Source: Thermodesulfobacteriota bacterium (GTDB taxonomy: Bacteria; Desulfobacterota; UBA8473). From it: DNA of 64,000 nucleotides. The stretch lies in assembly GCA_040757775.1 (NCBI GenBank), contig JBFLWQ010000008.1, forward strand, positions 54,232 to 118,231, given 5' to 3'. Made by a program: the position numbers and the translations under genes. A model generated the notes under the pieces. It searched no databases. It was given only the letters and a program-made list of their open reading frames with translations, and had not been told where the DNA came from. Every line of letters begins with the position of its first letter. Within the stretch, counting starts at the first letter, position 1. This document shows positions 31,153 through 39,690 of the stretch, piece by piece.

Positions 31153-32964
31153 TTAGTTGATGCCTATGCTAAACCTGGCCAATTTTTTGTAGAGGGTAGT
31201 TCTGTGGATTCCCAGAATTCTTGCCGCTTCCGCCTTATTGCCATCTACTGATTCGATTGCTTCCAAAAGAAGTTTTTTTTCAACATCTGTTACACATTTT
31301 TCTAACTGAAGAGGGTTATGGACTGTTTTTATTGTGTTTCGTAAAAATGTGGGCAAGTCATCGATATTTATAGTGTTACCCTCAATAAGATTCACTGTTC
31401 TTTCAAGGATATTCATTAGCTCTCTGACATTCCCTGGCCAATCGTATTCTTGAAGCAGTTCACTTGCTCCACGCGAAAGACGGATATTCTCTTTCCCGCT
31501 TTGATTATATATCTTTCTTAAGAAATAATTGGAAATCAGAGTAATGTCTTCTTTCCTCTCTCTTAATGGAGGAACAATAAGAGGTATGACATTCAGCCTG
31601 TAATACAAATCAGTCCTGAAATAATTTTCTTTTACCAATTTATCAAGGTTCTGATGTGTTGCGCTTATCAACCGAAAATCAACCCTTATTGGCTTTGTAC
31701 CCCCAATCCTTGTAATCTCCTTTTCTTGAAGAATCCGGAGTAGCTTTGCCTGCATTTCCATGGGCATATCCGCAATTTCATCCAAAAAAATCGTCCCGTT
31801 ATCAGCCAATTCGAATTTTCCCGGTTTTGCTTTCCTTCCCGCTCCAGTGAAAGCTCCCGCTTCATAACCAAAGAGTTCAGCTTCCAGAAGGTCTTTTGGG
31901 ATGGCAGAACAATCTACCCGTATCATCGGTTTTTCTCTCCTTGGACTTGCATAGTGAATCGAATGAGCAAATAACTCTTTACCCGTGCCACTCTCTCCCA
32001 GGATTAAGATAGGAGAAGAACTTTTAGCTGCTTTTAGGGCTAGATGCCGCGCATCTTCTATTGCTTTGCTACTACCGATGATGTGGGTAATTGTGTATCT
32101 GGATGACCAGGCACTTTGCAACTCGGTTTTGTAGAGTTCCACGGTAGTTTCTAGTAGATTCACTCTTTGGAGAAGGTGTTTCAAATCCGTTAAATCCTTA
32201 AATAGAAGTACCCCCATTGCACCTATTATCTTTCCATTTTGCTTTATAGGAACCCTATTGATAACCGTCTCTTGTCCGTCATTCTTTCTAAAAGGTACTC
32301 CAATATCTGGTTCCCCTGTTTCCAACACATTAAATAATCCGGAATGTGGACTGATCAGGCTCAGATGTTTATTAATAACTTCGTCTATTTTTCTGCCGTA
32401 ATAATTTAGGGCTTGGGTATTGCAGTATCTTACTATTCCCTTTTCATCGATAACTACTATTGCTTCGTATGCATTGTTAAGAATATTTTCAAAAAGGGTA
32501 GATTTACGATTGTACTCATTCAGGTTTTCTTCAGACGATTTTGATAATGCATGATATCTCTTTTGAATGGATGCAAGCTGAAATTGGTAACAGTCTAAAA
32601 GCTTATTTTGAGTAATAGTCCCGGAAAATCTTCCATCTTTATTAACCACAATGAGGGGCAAACAGCTACTAGAATCCCTAATTAAGAGTTCATCCAGCGA
32701 AGTATCTTCATTTATTAAGTTGAATTCACATACCATTAATTCCTTGATTGGTATTTTCGAATTATTTTGCCGGTATAAAGCTTTAAAAATTGTATTTTTT
32801 GAAACAATTCCAACAGGGTAAAATTGATTATTCAAGATAGGGATAATCTCAATTTCATCATTTTGAGAGAAGATTTCTAAAACATCATTGAATTCACAAT
32901 CTTCCTTTAAATAAATTGGTGTATCGCTAGGAATAATATCCTTTTTTTTCTTTTTCTCAAACAA
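31153..32964 (-). CDS. Sigma54-dependent transcriptional activator (CBS-PAS-AAA+-Fis)
   Basis: A 603-residue bacterial enhancer-binding protein. The N-terminal ~130 residues resemble a pair of CBS motifs (IIPILNNQFYPVGIVSKNTI; LPLIVVNKDGRFSGTITQNK). A PAS domain follows (ILNNAYEAIVVIDEKGIVRY, about residues 165-270), then a short coiled coil, then the AAA+ domain with GESGTGKE, the sigma54-contact GAFTGA, GTIFLDEIAD and RLNVIPLIVPPLRER. The C-terminal Fis-type helix-turn-helix is seen in NKAEAARILGIHRTTLYKKL. No receiver domain is present, so it probably senses a metabolite or nucleotide. TTG start behind GAGGAGG. Likely targets are the -24/-12 promoter just downstream and possibly the CoA cluster upstream. 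Confidence 0.95.
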   Translation of the reverse strand: MFEKKKKKDIIPSDTPIYLKEDCEFNDVLEIFSQNDEIEIIPILNNQFYPVGIVSKNTIFKALYRQNNSKIPIKELMVCEFNLINEDTSLDELLIRDSSSCLPLIVVNKDGRFSGTITQNKLLDCYQFQLASIQKRYHALSKSSEENLNEYNRKSTLFENILNNAYEAIVVIDEKGIVRYCNTQALNYYGRKIDEVINKHLSLISPHSGLFNVLETGEPDIGVPFRKNDGQETVINRVPIKQNGKIIGAMGVLLFKDLTDLKHLLQRVNLLETTVELYKTELQSAWSSRYTITHIIGSSKAIEDARHLALKAAKSSSPILILGESGTGKELFAHSIHYASPRREKPMIRVDCSAIPKDLLEAELFGYEAGAFTGAGRKAKPGKFELADNGTIFLDEIADMPMEMQAKLLRILQEKEITRIGGTKPIRVDFRLISATHQNLDKLVKENYFRTDLYYRLNVIPLIVPPLRERKEDITLISNYFLRKIYNQSGKENIRLSRGASELLQEYDWPGNVRELMNILERTVNLIEGNTINIDDLPTFLRNTIKTVHNPLQLEKCVTDVEKKLLLEAIESVDGNKAEAARILGIHRTTLYKKLARFSIGIN

Positions 32965-32977
32965 GATTTATTCCTCC

Positions 32978-33904
32978 TCAAGCCAAAACCAATAAGTGTT
33001 TCTGGTTAACTATTGAATAATACTTCTTTCCCCCCAGCGATTTAATCTTCTCCTCCAATTCGGGCGATCTCACCCTCCCATGGTAGTACCCAACTTCATC
33101 CAGGTTAAACCCCATAGCCAACCCTACCAACTGGAGATAATAAAAGACAGGGAGCTGATATTCAAATTTCAATTCCCTCTTTGCGACCAATTGATTCCTA
33201 TCAAACTGTTGAAAGCAGCTGGGGCACGGAACTACAAAAGCTTCAGCTCCAGCTAAGGAAGCTGATTCAACCTTATCTTTAATAATCCTTGATGCGGTTC
33301 CTTTTTGTGAGCCGAACAAACCAAATCCACAACAAAGGATTTTCTCCGGGTAATCTATAGTAGTACCCCCCAGTATTTTTACAAGTTCCTCCAGTTTTGT
33401 CGGTCGTTCGGGGCTATCAAATTGCATTAACCAGCTTGGCATGAGCAGGTGGCAGCCTGTATGAGCTGCCAACTTTATACCGTAAAGAGGAGTAGTAATT
33501 CTCTGGAGAAGTATCTCAATTTGCCGGTGGAGAATGACCAAATGGTGGTTGACATCTGTGGTCCCCTGAAATATCAGGCCTATTTTCCCAAGTCTTTTAT
33601 TGATTTCTGCCCTCAAGGAGACATCGTTTTTTAAGATGATATTCGCCTCTTTAAGAGTCTGGGTACAGCCAGGGCACAGACTCAGTATCTCTAGACCCTC
33701 CTTCTCAGCTAAGGCAAGATTCCTTGCAGCAACCACCAACCAGGAATACTCGTCCATGGATCTGAAATCAGCATTAGGGCAGCAGGTAAATGCCAGCTCT
33801 TTAATATCTATATCAAGCAAGGGGAAAACCTTCCTGGCTACCATCTCTATATGAGGAAGTGCAACTTTTATTGTACATCCCGTAAATAAAGCGTATTGCT
33901 TCAT
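32978..33904 (-). CDS. Heterodisulfide reductase subunit B-like (CCG domain) protein
   Basis: A 308-residue protein with two cysteine-rich CCG domains, which bind non-cubane 4Fe-4S clusters in HdrB. The first has TCCPNADFRSM and CPGCTQTL, the second CCGFGLFGSQKG and VPCPSCFQQFD. There is no membrane segment. It overlaps hdrC by 4 bp, so the pair is translated together. HdrBC pairs pass electrons to thiol/disulfide couples or partner oxidoreductases; no HdrA is in the window. It is placed just upstream of the sigma54 regulator on the same strand. Confidence 0.9.
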   Translation of the reverse strand: MKQYALFTGCTIKVALPHIEMVARKVFPLLDIDIKELAFTCCPNADFRSMDEYSWLVVAARNLALAEKEGLEILSLCPGCTQTLKEANIILKNDVSLRAEINKRLGKIGLIFQGTTDVNHHLVILHRQIEILLQRITTPLYGIKLAAHTGCHLLMPSWLMQFDSPERPTKLEELVKILGGTTIDYPEKILCCGFGLFGSQKGTASRIIKDKVESASLAGAEAFVVPCPSCFQQFDRNQLVAKRELKFEYQLPVFYYLQLVGLAMGFNLDEVGYYHGRVRSPELEEKIKSLGGKKYYSIVNQKHLLVLA

Positions 33905-34359
33905 TCTGACTCCTCTGTTCCTATTATTTTCTTTAACTCTTCACCTATAGACTCCAATGCCTCCAGCTTTATGCTCTCTCTTTTTCTGTCTACCGCTGAT
34001 GAAACAGGATAAGAAAAACCAGTGGTTATAATTAGCTCTCTGGCATCTATCCTCTCTTTTGGTGCCAGGTTTTGTGAGAATAAGAAATTCTTAAGTTTAA
34101 GCAAAACATTAAAGGGATTAACACCCTGGGGACACCTTTCATTACACCTGTCACAGGAAAGGCACTTCCAGAACTCCTTTGACTTGAGAGTATCCTCCGA
34201 CCCGAATAGGGCTTTTATAATGAGGACTCGAGGGTTAAAATCCGGGTCATATTTTAACACAGGGCAACTGGCACTACACGTAGAGCACTGATAGCATTTC
34301 TTTATGTCCTCATTATGTTCCAGTATTTTTCTTCGAAGGTCTGTATTTATACTTATCAT
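33901..34359 (-). CDS. Heterodisulfide reductase subunit C-like 4Fe-4S protein
   Basis: A 152-residue ferredoxin-type protein with two 4Fe-4S motifs, CYQCSTCSASCPV and CLSCDRCNERCPQGVNP, in the spacing of HdrC. It would relay electrons to the HdrB-like protein whose gene overlaps it. The order hdrC-hdrB is the usual one. Electron donors cannot be named from the window; the dehydratase-type and mutase genes upstream suggest a role in a CoA-thioester pathway. Confidence 0.9.
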   Translation of the reverse strand: MISINTDLRRKILEHNEDIKKCYQCSTCSASCPVLKYDPDFNPRVLIIKALFGSEDTLKSKEFWKCLSCDRCNERCPQGVNPFNVLLKLKNFLFSQNLAPKERIDARELIITTGFSYPVSSAVDRKRESIKLEALESIGEELKKIIGTEESE

Positions 34360-34396
34360 TGGGATATCCTCTTGTTCAAATCCTTATATGCACTCC

Positions 34397-35044
34397 TCAA
34401 TCTCTCCTTGTTAAAAAGACAGTATATTTATCCTCAATAAGTCTCTGAGCTTCCTTTTGGGCAGCCCCCTCCGATTTAAAGTATCCCAACCTAACCCTAT
34501 AGTATTCTGCAGTTGAGACTCTGGTAGCTACGATATAGACATCCTTATATTTCTTGTCCAATTCTTTTTTAAAATCTAAAGCGTTACCCTTCTCTATAAA
34601 GGAACCTACCTGGAGGGTATATGGTATGTCATAGTATTTCACCCTCTTTGTAACCTCCACTCTAACTATGGCAATTCCACAATCTACCATATCCAGGGCT
34701 TTCGCTGCAGCAAAAGAAAGGTCAATTATTCTTCCTTCTATAAATGGTCCCCGATCATTTATCTTTACCTCTACCGCCCTTCTATTATCCATGTTTGTAA
34801 CCATTGCATAGGTACCAAGGGGTAGGGTTTTATGGGCGGCTGTTAGATCATGCATGTTATATATCTCTCCACTGGACGTTGGTTTACCATGAAAATCAGA
34901 CCCATACCACGATCCAACCCCTATCTCAACTTCTCTATACGACGGTTCAGGATAATATCGGTATTTAGGTGCTGCACAGGAACACAGAGCTAATATAATA
35001 ACTGATATAGACAGAAAAAGGGAGGGGCTAAGTTTGACCTTCAT
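34397..35044 (-). CDS. rlpA: RlpA-like septal ring lipoprotein with SPOR domain
   Basis: A 215-residue lipoprotein. The signal peptide ends in the lipobox LCSC-AA, so the mature Cys is lipidated. The double-psi beta-barrel (about residues 40-130) shows GVGSWYGSDFHGKPTSSGE, AAHKTLPLGT, VKINDRGPFIEGRIIDLS with the catalytic Asp region intact. A C-terminal SPOR domain (about 140-215; YTLQVGSFIEKGNALDFKK) should bind denuded peptidoglycan at division sites. It would be a lytic transglycosylase or peptidoglycan-binding protein in the periplasm. It is unrelated in function to the Hdr genes that follow. Confidence 0.92.
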   Translation of the reverse strand: MKVKLSPSLFLSISVIILALCSCAAPKYRYYPEPSYREVEIGVGSWYGSDFHGKPTSSGEIYNMHDLTAAHKTLPLGTYAMVTNMDNRRAVEVKINDRGPFIEGRIIDLSFAAAKALDMVDCGIAIVRVEVTKRVKYYDIPYTLQVGSFIEKGNALDFKKELDKKYKDVYIVATRVSTAEYYRVRLGYFKSEGAAQKEAQRLIEDKYTVFLTRRD

Positions 35045-35112
35045 CCTTTATCCTGGGTTTTTGAGAATTTAATGGGGTAAGAAGCTAAGATACCAGAATG
35101 CTGACCAGCAAG

Positions 35113-35523
35113 CTAAGGGATAAATATAACCTTTTTAAGATCGCTTACTTCTATCTCGAAAGTACCAAAATTTGCCATCCCATAGAATCTCTGGCTCTTA
35201 TCCATCTCAATCTCTATGGTTTGGCCGTCTATTAGTTTAATCACGGCAGTCACTACACCCTTTCTGCTTTCAAATTCTGTTATTTTAATCTTTTCGAAGG
35301 GAATGGTAACGGTACCTCTGCCCTTTTTACCCAGAAAGAAAACATCTCCTTCCCTGCTAACCTGTTTGCATTTAGTAACCACATCTTGTTTATCAATAAG
35401 AGTAGCAGAAAAATCTCTTTCTGGGGTTGGAATCTTGTTAACTGGTGTTCCTCCCAGACCTCCCATACCCGTAAGTAAAAGGAACCCTGTTAAAAACGCA
35501 ATAACGTATAATCCCTTCTTCAC
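35113..35523 (-). CDS. Small secreted protein of unknown function
   Basis: A 136-residue protein with a signal peptide (MKKGLYVIAFLTGFLLLTG) and an all-beta mature part: FSATLIDKQDVVTKCKQV, GRGTVTIPFEKIKI and FGTFEIEVSDLKKVIFI. The last segment resembles small envelope-associated proteins of this bacterial group that I cannot name. The GTG start has GGAGGGGG upstream. It lies just upstream of rlpA, separated from coaE by an inverted-repeat element. Confidence 0.65.
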   Translation of the reverse strand: MKKGLYVIAFLTGFLLLTGMGGLGGTPVNKIPTPERDFSATLIDKQDVVTKCKQVSREGDVFFLGKKGRGTVTIPFEKIKITEFESRKGVVTAVIKLIDGQTIEIEMDKSQRFYGMANFGTFEIEVSDLKKVIFIP

Positions 35524-35555
35524 TGTCCCCCTCCTTTCCTATAGATAGATTTTCT

Positions 35556-35683
35556 GTAACTATTCAGCCTTTATTTAAAGCTCTGTATTTTAGACAGCCG
35601 ATCCGCCTCTGGCTGACTACCATCGTAGGTGGTTATACAACACAGTAGGACAGGCATCTCGCCTGTCATGGTTGAATAGTTAC
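35556..35683. mobile_element. 128-bp MITE-like element overlapping the end of coaE
   Basis: The terminal inverted repeats are GTAACTATTCAGCC (left) and the complement of GTAACTATTCAACC (right), matching at 13 of 14 positions. Inside lies a perfect GACAGGC-ATCTC-GCCTGTC hairpin and a TCCGCCTCTGGC segment. The right end encodes the last codons of coaE. A lone GAATAGTTAC end also occurs at 61325-61334. Confidence 0.65.
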
Positions 35684-36274
35684 GATTCTCTTCCATGCTT
35701 CATATACGCGTTGTTCGACCTCTGCCATGGTACCATTGTTTTCAATGATTACATCAGCATACTTTTTCCTCTCTTCATCTGAGAGCTGAGAAGATATTCT
35801 GGACCGGGCATGTTCTTTAGTGAACCCCTTCTTTGAACACAGACGATCCATCACAGTATCCTCATCTGCAGCCACTACCCATACCTGATCTACTAAAGAC
35901 AGCCAGTTTGCCTCAATCAGGATTGCTGCATCCAATACTACTACACCTTTGTTATCGTTTTTTTTTCTTTTTAGCTCTATCTCTTCTTCAAACTTTTTGT
36001 ACATTCTGGGATGGACAATATGATTCAATTTTTTTAAGGCTGCCTTATCATTGAACACTATACCCCCTAGTTTGGGTCTATTTACAGTCTTATCCGGGAG
36101 TAGAATGTCCTTTCCAAAGGCAGCAATAATATCCTTCCATGCCCCTGTATTGGGGAGATATATCTGATGACCGACTTTATCGGCATCTATAATCTCAGCA
36201 CCCAGCTTTGAAAGGATCTCTGAGACTGTACTCTTACCAGTAGCAATACCACCTGTAAGTCCAATTACCTTCAT
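35666..36274 (-). CDS. coaE: Dephospho-CoA kinase
   Basis: A protein of about 202 residues catalysing the last step of CoA synthesis. The P-loop GLTGGIATGKST is at the N-terminus, followed by IIDADKVGHQIY, the lid region LNHIVHPRMY and VLDAAILIEA. The ATG at 36274 was chosen because it puts the P-loop at the usual place and has GAGGAG upstream; the longer form adds 11 unsupported residues. The last residues, VTIQP and the stop, are encoded by the terminal repeat of a small mobile-element-like sequence. The gene follows the dehydratase-type subunit by 43 bp, a fitting neighbour for CoA chemistry. Confidence 0.93.
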   Translation of the reverse strand: MKVIGLTGGIATGKSTVSEILSKLGAEIIDADKVGHQIYLPNTGAWKDIIAAFGKDILLPDKTVNRPKLGGIVFNDKAALKKLNHIVHPRMYKKFEEEIELKRKKNDNKGVVVLDAAILIEANWLSLVDQVWVVAADEDTVMDRLCSKKGFTKEHARSRISSQLSDEERKKYADVIIENNGTMAEVEQRVYEAWKRIVTIQP

Positions 36275-36317
36275 CAAATCTTTTCTCCTCTTTTCAATGG
36301 TTATCATGCCTTGCTCA

Positions 36318-37538
36318 TTATCCCAGTATGTCCATGAAGTTTTCTATCTGATTCCTAACCTGATCCCTGTTATAATCCCTTACGTCAGAGAGGTCACCCC
36401 CTATCAGGAGAGAAGGGATACCAAACTCCTCAGAGATTGCATCCATTACTGCCCTCTGACCACCACAGAATAGCCTGCATCCACGATGAGAATAGATGAT
36501 CATCCCATCTATATTGTAATCTCTGACCATCTCTTTGGTGAGGTAGATTCGATTTTCAATAATACTATTGAAAAAATTTGAAATGTATTTCCTCGCCAGG
36601 CTATCCAATGGGTTTTCCGGGTCCAGATCACCAAGGTATATGTAATCCATATCTGACTTAACCAGTACCGCTCCGAATTCCTCAAAGTAATTCAACAGAC
36701 TTGTATCATAGTTAATAATAGGCCCAAGCCATAGTAATCTATGCCTTTCATCTTCCACAATCCCCTTTCCTTCCTTGACCCGTTCTTTAACTTCATTCAA
36801 TAACAGTTGATAGAAGCCAACAGCCTCCCTGGTCCCCAGCAACTGCATCAGAGGATATATGGTTGTTGCTTCTTCTGCCACACTCATGGGGCAGGGTATA
36901 GTTTTTCGCAGCTCATTTATCTCAAGCCAGAGGTCATTGGTCTGTTTTGCAAATCCAATAGTTTCCCTAAGCATGTCTTCATTAAGGGGTTTGTTTGTCA
37001 ATCCTTCAATAATAGAGATCAATTCATGGAGTTGGTTTTTATAGTATTCCACCTTGTCTTCCTCAATAACAGACATTCCACCTTCTGAGGTATGATAAGG
37101 AGAATCTATGACATAATATGGAATCCCAAATTGTTCTACTACAGGTATATGGACTTTAACACCCCCATCACATGCATTGGCTGCACTTACAAAAAAATCC
37201 GGGTCTGGTATCATTAATTCTTCCCCAGATAAAGCAAATCCAATTACAGCTCTGTGAAAAGAGCATGAATTCCTCGTATATCCCATCCTTTCAGCTAATT
37301 CAAGGTAAGGCACAATCTTCTGTTTTATTGCCAAAAGGGATGAAAAATGTTCCGTCATCATGGGAATCACATCCATCGCATGTAATAGCTCGAATGGTGC
37401 CATAAGGATGGTCCAGACAACCAGCTTTTTATCTATCTTAGCCTGTCTTGCCCTGGCATAATAATCCTTTGCCAGTGGCCACACCAACCTTGCCGTCCTC
37501 AGTTGTTTCTTCGAGCTACTCAAATTTTTTGAACTCAT
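36318..37538 (-). CDS. 2-hydroxyacyl-CoA dehydratase/benzoyl-CoA reductase-type subunit (HgdB/BcrB-like)
   Basis: A 406-residue protein of the 2-hydroxyacyl-CoA dehydratase D-component family: VVWTILMAPFELLHAMDVIP, CSFHRAVIGF, ANACDGGVK, VIDSPYHTSEGG, WLGPIINYDTSL and a C-terminal IIYSHRGCRLFCGGQ, whose Cys is a typical cluster ligand. Such subunits come in pairs holding one or two 4Fe-4S clusters, and need an ATP-driven activator (HgdC/archerase) or, for BcrABCD, ATPase subunits. The probable partner is the gene at 39687-40811; no activator gene is in the window. The function could be dehydration of a 2-hydroxyacyl-CoA or reduction of an aromatic CoA; the sequence alone does not decide. Confidence 0.85.
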   Translation of the reverse strand: MSSKNLSSSKKQLRTARLVWPLAKDYYARARQAKIDKKLVVWTILMAPFELLHAMDVIPMMTEHFSSLLAIKQKIVPYLELAERMGYTRNSCSFHRAVIGFALSGEELMIPDPDFFVSAANACDGGVKVHIPVVEQFGIPYYVIDSPYHTSEGGMSVIEEDKVEYYKNQLHELISIIEGLTNKPLNEDMLRETIGFAKQTNDLWLEINELRKTIPCPMSVAEEATTIYPLMQLLGTREAVGFYQLLLNEVKERVKEGKGIVEDERHRLLWLGPIINYDTSLLNYFEEFGAVLVKSDMDYIYLGDLDPENPLDSLARKYISNFFNSIIENRIYLTKEMVRDYNIDGMIIYSHRGCRLFCGGQRAVMDAISEEFGIPSLLIGGDLSDVRDYNRDQVRNQIENFMDILG

Positions 37539-37574
37539 TTCCTATCTCTCTAATAAAGCTTACTTTGCTGTTTT

Positions 37575-39044
37575 TTAACGGCGTTGCTGATAATATCCCA
37601 TTACCTTCCCCAAAGCCTCGGCACCTCTTGAAAAACTGGGAAAACTGGCAATACCCCTTTTTAGAAGACTCCTTTTCATCTCGATTGCACCTACCTCAAC
37701 CTTTGAAGGAGGAATGATAACTATGAGGGGTTTTCCCGACTTTTTCCTGAAATTTGCCAGCGTGGCATAGAAATATTCAGCGAAATCCGGGAACGTCTCT
37801 TTAAACCATTCCATCAGATGTGCAGACATCTCAATAACAACAGAATCAATATTCTCATCATTGTCCAAAATATTCAGGGTTATATCCAGGAGCCTTTCCC
37901 TGCTGGGGATGTCATCTCTCCCCAGTAAAGCCCGGCGAGTACTTTCAGCCAGTGACAAGTTTCCTCCAAGATCAATGGGATTTCTATAGCTTGCACCAAC
38001 CAGGGCAAAGATAGAAGACAGTTCCCTGTATGATCTATCTGTGAGCAATGGGACTGTAAAGCCCTGCCTCGCAAAGACATCGGTCATATTAACACATTGT
38101 CCCCCGCTGAGGGAGACCAGTCCAACCCTGTTCTTCTTCACAGCAGGTGAATAGAGCAACATCATAACCGTATCAACCAACTCTTCAAGGCTATCTATCT
38201 TTATAGCACCTGATTGTTTAATCACTGTCTCCCAGGTAAGGTTAGACTCTGCCATAGACCCACTATGGGAAGCAGTAGCCATTGAACCCTCCTCTGTCTG
38301 CCCCCCTTTCCAGATCAGTATCGGCTTTTTTTTAGTTGCTTCTTTTAAAAGATTGAAGAAACGCCCCCCATCTTTTATACCCTCTATATAAAGGGCTATA
38401 ATCTCTGTCTCATCGTCTTTCAAAAGATACTCACAATAGTCGGTACTGTCCAATACATAGCCGTTACCATAACTGACCAGTTTACTTATCTTAATCCCAT
38501 TATTGTATCCTACTACACTGAAGTTTATTGCATGTCCCCCACTCTGTGATATAAAACCTACCGACCCCCCATTTCCTGTGTATTGATCTGGTGTGTTTCT
38601 CAGACCGATTTTGGGATTGAATATACCCATGCAATTAGGTCCAATGAGGTTGAGTCCCCCTTCTTTTGCCATCTTTGTAATCATATCTGCCAGCTCCATT
38701 CCTTCCCTGGTTCTGGTCTCTGCAAAACCAGAGGTAAACAGGCTTACTCCCCCTACTCTTTTATGAATACAGTCTTTCACTATTGCGGGAGCTACCTGCC
38801 TCGGGACAGCCACAATGGCGTAATCAACAGGATCAGGAACATCTAAAAGGCTTGTATAATTCTTAACCCCCAGGGCTTCTATGCCGGGAAACTCTCCAGG
38901 ATCGACATTTACAGAATAAACATTTCCACAAAAGGTAGCAAGGGCTCTCAGAAACGAGTAATTATTGTTTTGCCTTTTGTCTCCAATTACAACGACAGAC
39001 CTTGGATTAAATGCCCTCTCCAGCCCTTCAAATTTATCTTCCAT
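37575..39044 (-). CDS. NDP-forming acyl-CoA synthetase, alpha-type subunit
   Basis: A 489-residue protein of the ADP-forming acetyl-CoA synthetase alpha/succinyl-CoA synthetase-like family: an N-terminal CoA-binding domain (LERAFNPRSVVVIGDKRQNN), LIGPNCMGIFNPKIGLRNTP, GSVGFISQSGGHAIN, LIWKGGQTEEGSMATASHSG, whose His region is near the usual phosphorylation area, and a second ligase domain (VGLVSLSGGQCVNMTD). The ATP-grasp beta domain is not fused and no beta gene is adjacent. It may need a partner elsewhere, or act as a CoA-transferring subunit. GGAGG precedes the ATG; it overlaps the PHP gene by 11 bp. Confidence 0.85.
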   Translation of the reverse strand: MEDKFEGLERAFNPRSVVVIGDKRQNNNYSFLRALATFCGNVYSVNVDPGEFPGIEALGVKNYTSLLDVPDPVDYAIVAVPRQVAPAIVKDCIHKRVGGVSLFTSGFAETRTREGMELADMITKMAKEGGLNLIGPNCMGIFNPKIGLRNTPDQYTGNGGSVGFISQSGGHAINFSVVGYNNGIKISKLVSYGNGYVLDSTDYCEYLLKDDETEIIALYIEGIKDGGRFFNLLKEATKKKPILIWKGGQTEEGSMATASHSGSMAESNLTWETVIKQSGAIKIDSLEELVDTVMMLLYSPAVKKNRVGLVSLSGGQCVNMTDVFARQGFTVPLLTDRSYRELSSIFALVGASYRNPIDLGGNLSLAESTRRALLGRDDIPSRERLLDITLNILDNDENIDSVVIEMSAHLMEWFKETFPDFAEYFYATLANFRKKSGKPLIVIIPPSKVEVGAIEMKRSLLKRGIASFPSFSRGAEALGKVMGYYQQRR

Positions 39045-39690
39045 TCCAATACCTCCGAAACATCTCTGCCCTAAAATTCCCTGACTTCAGTTCTTTAATG
39101 AGGTCTTTTTCATCCTTAATGCTATTTTCAAATATGGTAACAGACCGCCCTATCTCTATATGAGAATGGGCATCACTTCCTCCAGTACCTTTCAGATTGA
39201 GCTTCTGGCAGACCTTCACAGTGAACTCATTTTCAAGATCACTGTTCTGTCCATTGAGAGACTCGATGGTGTCCATAAACTCCAAGAACGACTTTTTACA
39301 TGCCTCTTCAACACTCAGTGTCAAACCCGGTATGGAAAACTCTTTCCCCTCTATGAATGCCCCCCGAAAAGGATGAGATGCAATCATTACCCCTTCAACC
39401 CCATCGACCAATCTTCTCAATTCCCGGACAGAGACAATACCGTCAATCTCTTTCTCAAGCCCAAAGACCAGAATGTCCCCATCCATAGAGGTTATCTCTA
39501 CACCCCCCAGTACTAAAAAGTTATGTTCTTCCCTCAGTTTACAGATTGCATCTGGAGCCCATATCTTATCATGCTCTGTAAGACAAACACCATCCAGACC
39601 CACCCTCTTTGCCTCTTCTATCAATTCTACCGGGTCCAGATCGCTGCAGCCAGAAGCTGGTTTTGTATGAATATGCAGATCAATAATCAT
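39034..39690 (-). CDS. PHP-domain metal-dependent phosphoesterase-like protein
   Basis: A 218-residue PHP-fold protein. Metal ligands are visible: DLHIHTKPASGCSD at the N-terminus, CLTEHD, GGVEIT, IASHPFRG and GGSDAHSHIEIG. PHP proteins hydrolyse phosphoesters. The ATG overlaps the upstream dehydratase-type gene by 4 bp and the stop overlaps the downstream ligase gene, so it is embedded in the CoA operon. Why such an enzyme should sit there is unclear; hydrolysis of a nucleotide or phospho-intermediate is one possibility. Confidence 0.88.
   Translation of the reverse strand: MIIDLHIHTKPASGCSDLDPVELIEEAKRVGLDGVCLTEHDKIWAPDAICKLREEHNFLVLGGVEITSMDGDILVFGLEKEIDGIVSVRELRRLVDGVEGVMIASHPFRGAFIEGKEFSIPGLTLSVEEACKKSFLEFMDTIESLNGQNSDLENEFTVKVCQKLNLKGTGGSDAHSHIEIGRSVTIFENSIKDEKDLIKELKSGNFRAEMFRRYWNGR

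Noticed and set aside
36274..36307. An 11-residue N-terminal extension of CoaE
   Set aside because: The internal ATG places the P-loop at the normal position and has the better ribosome site.
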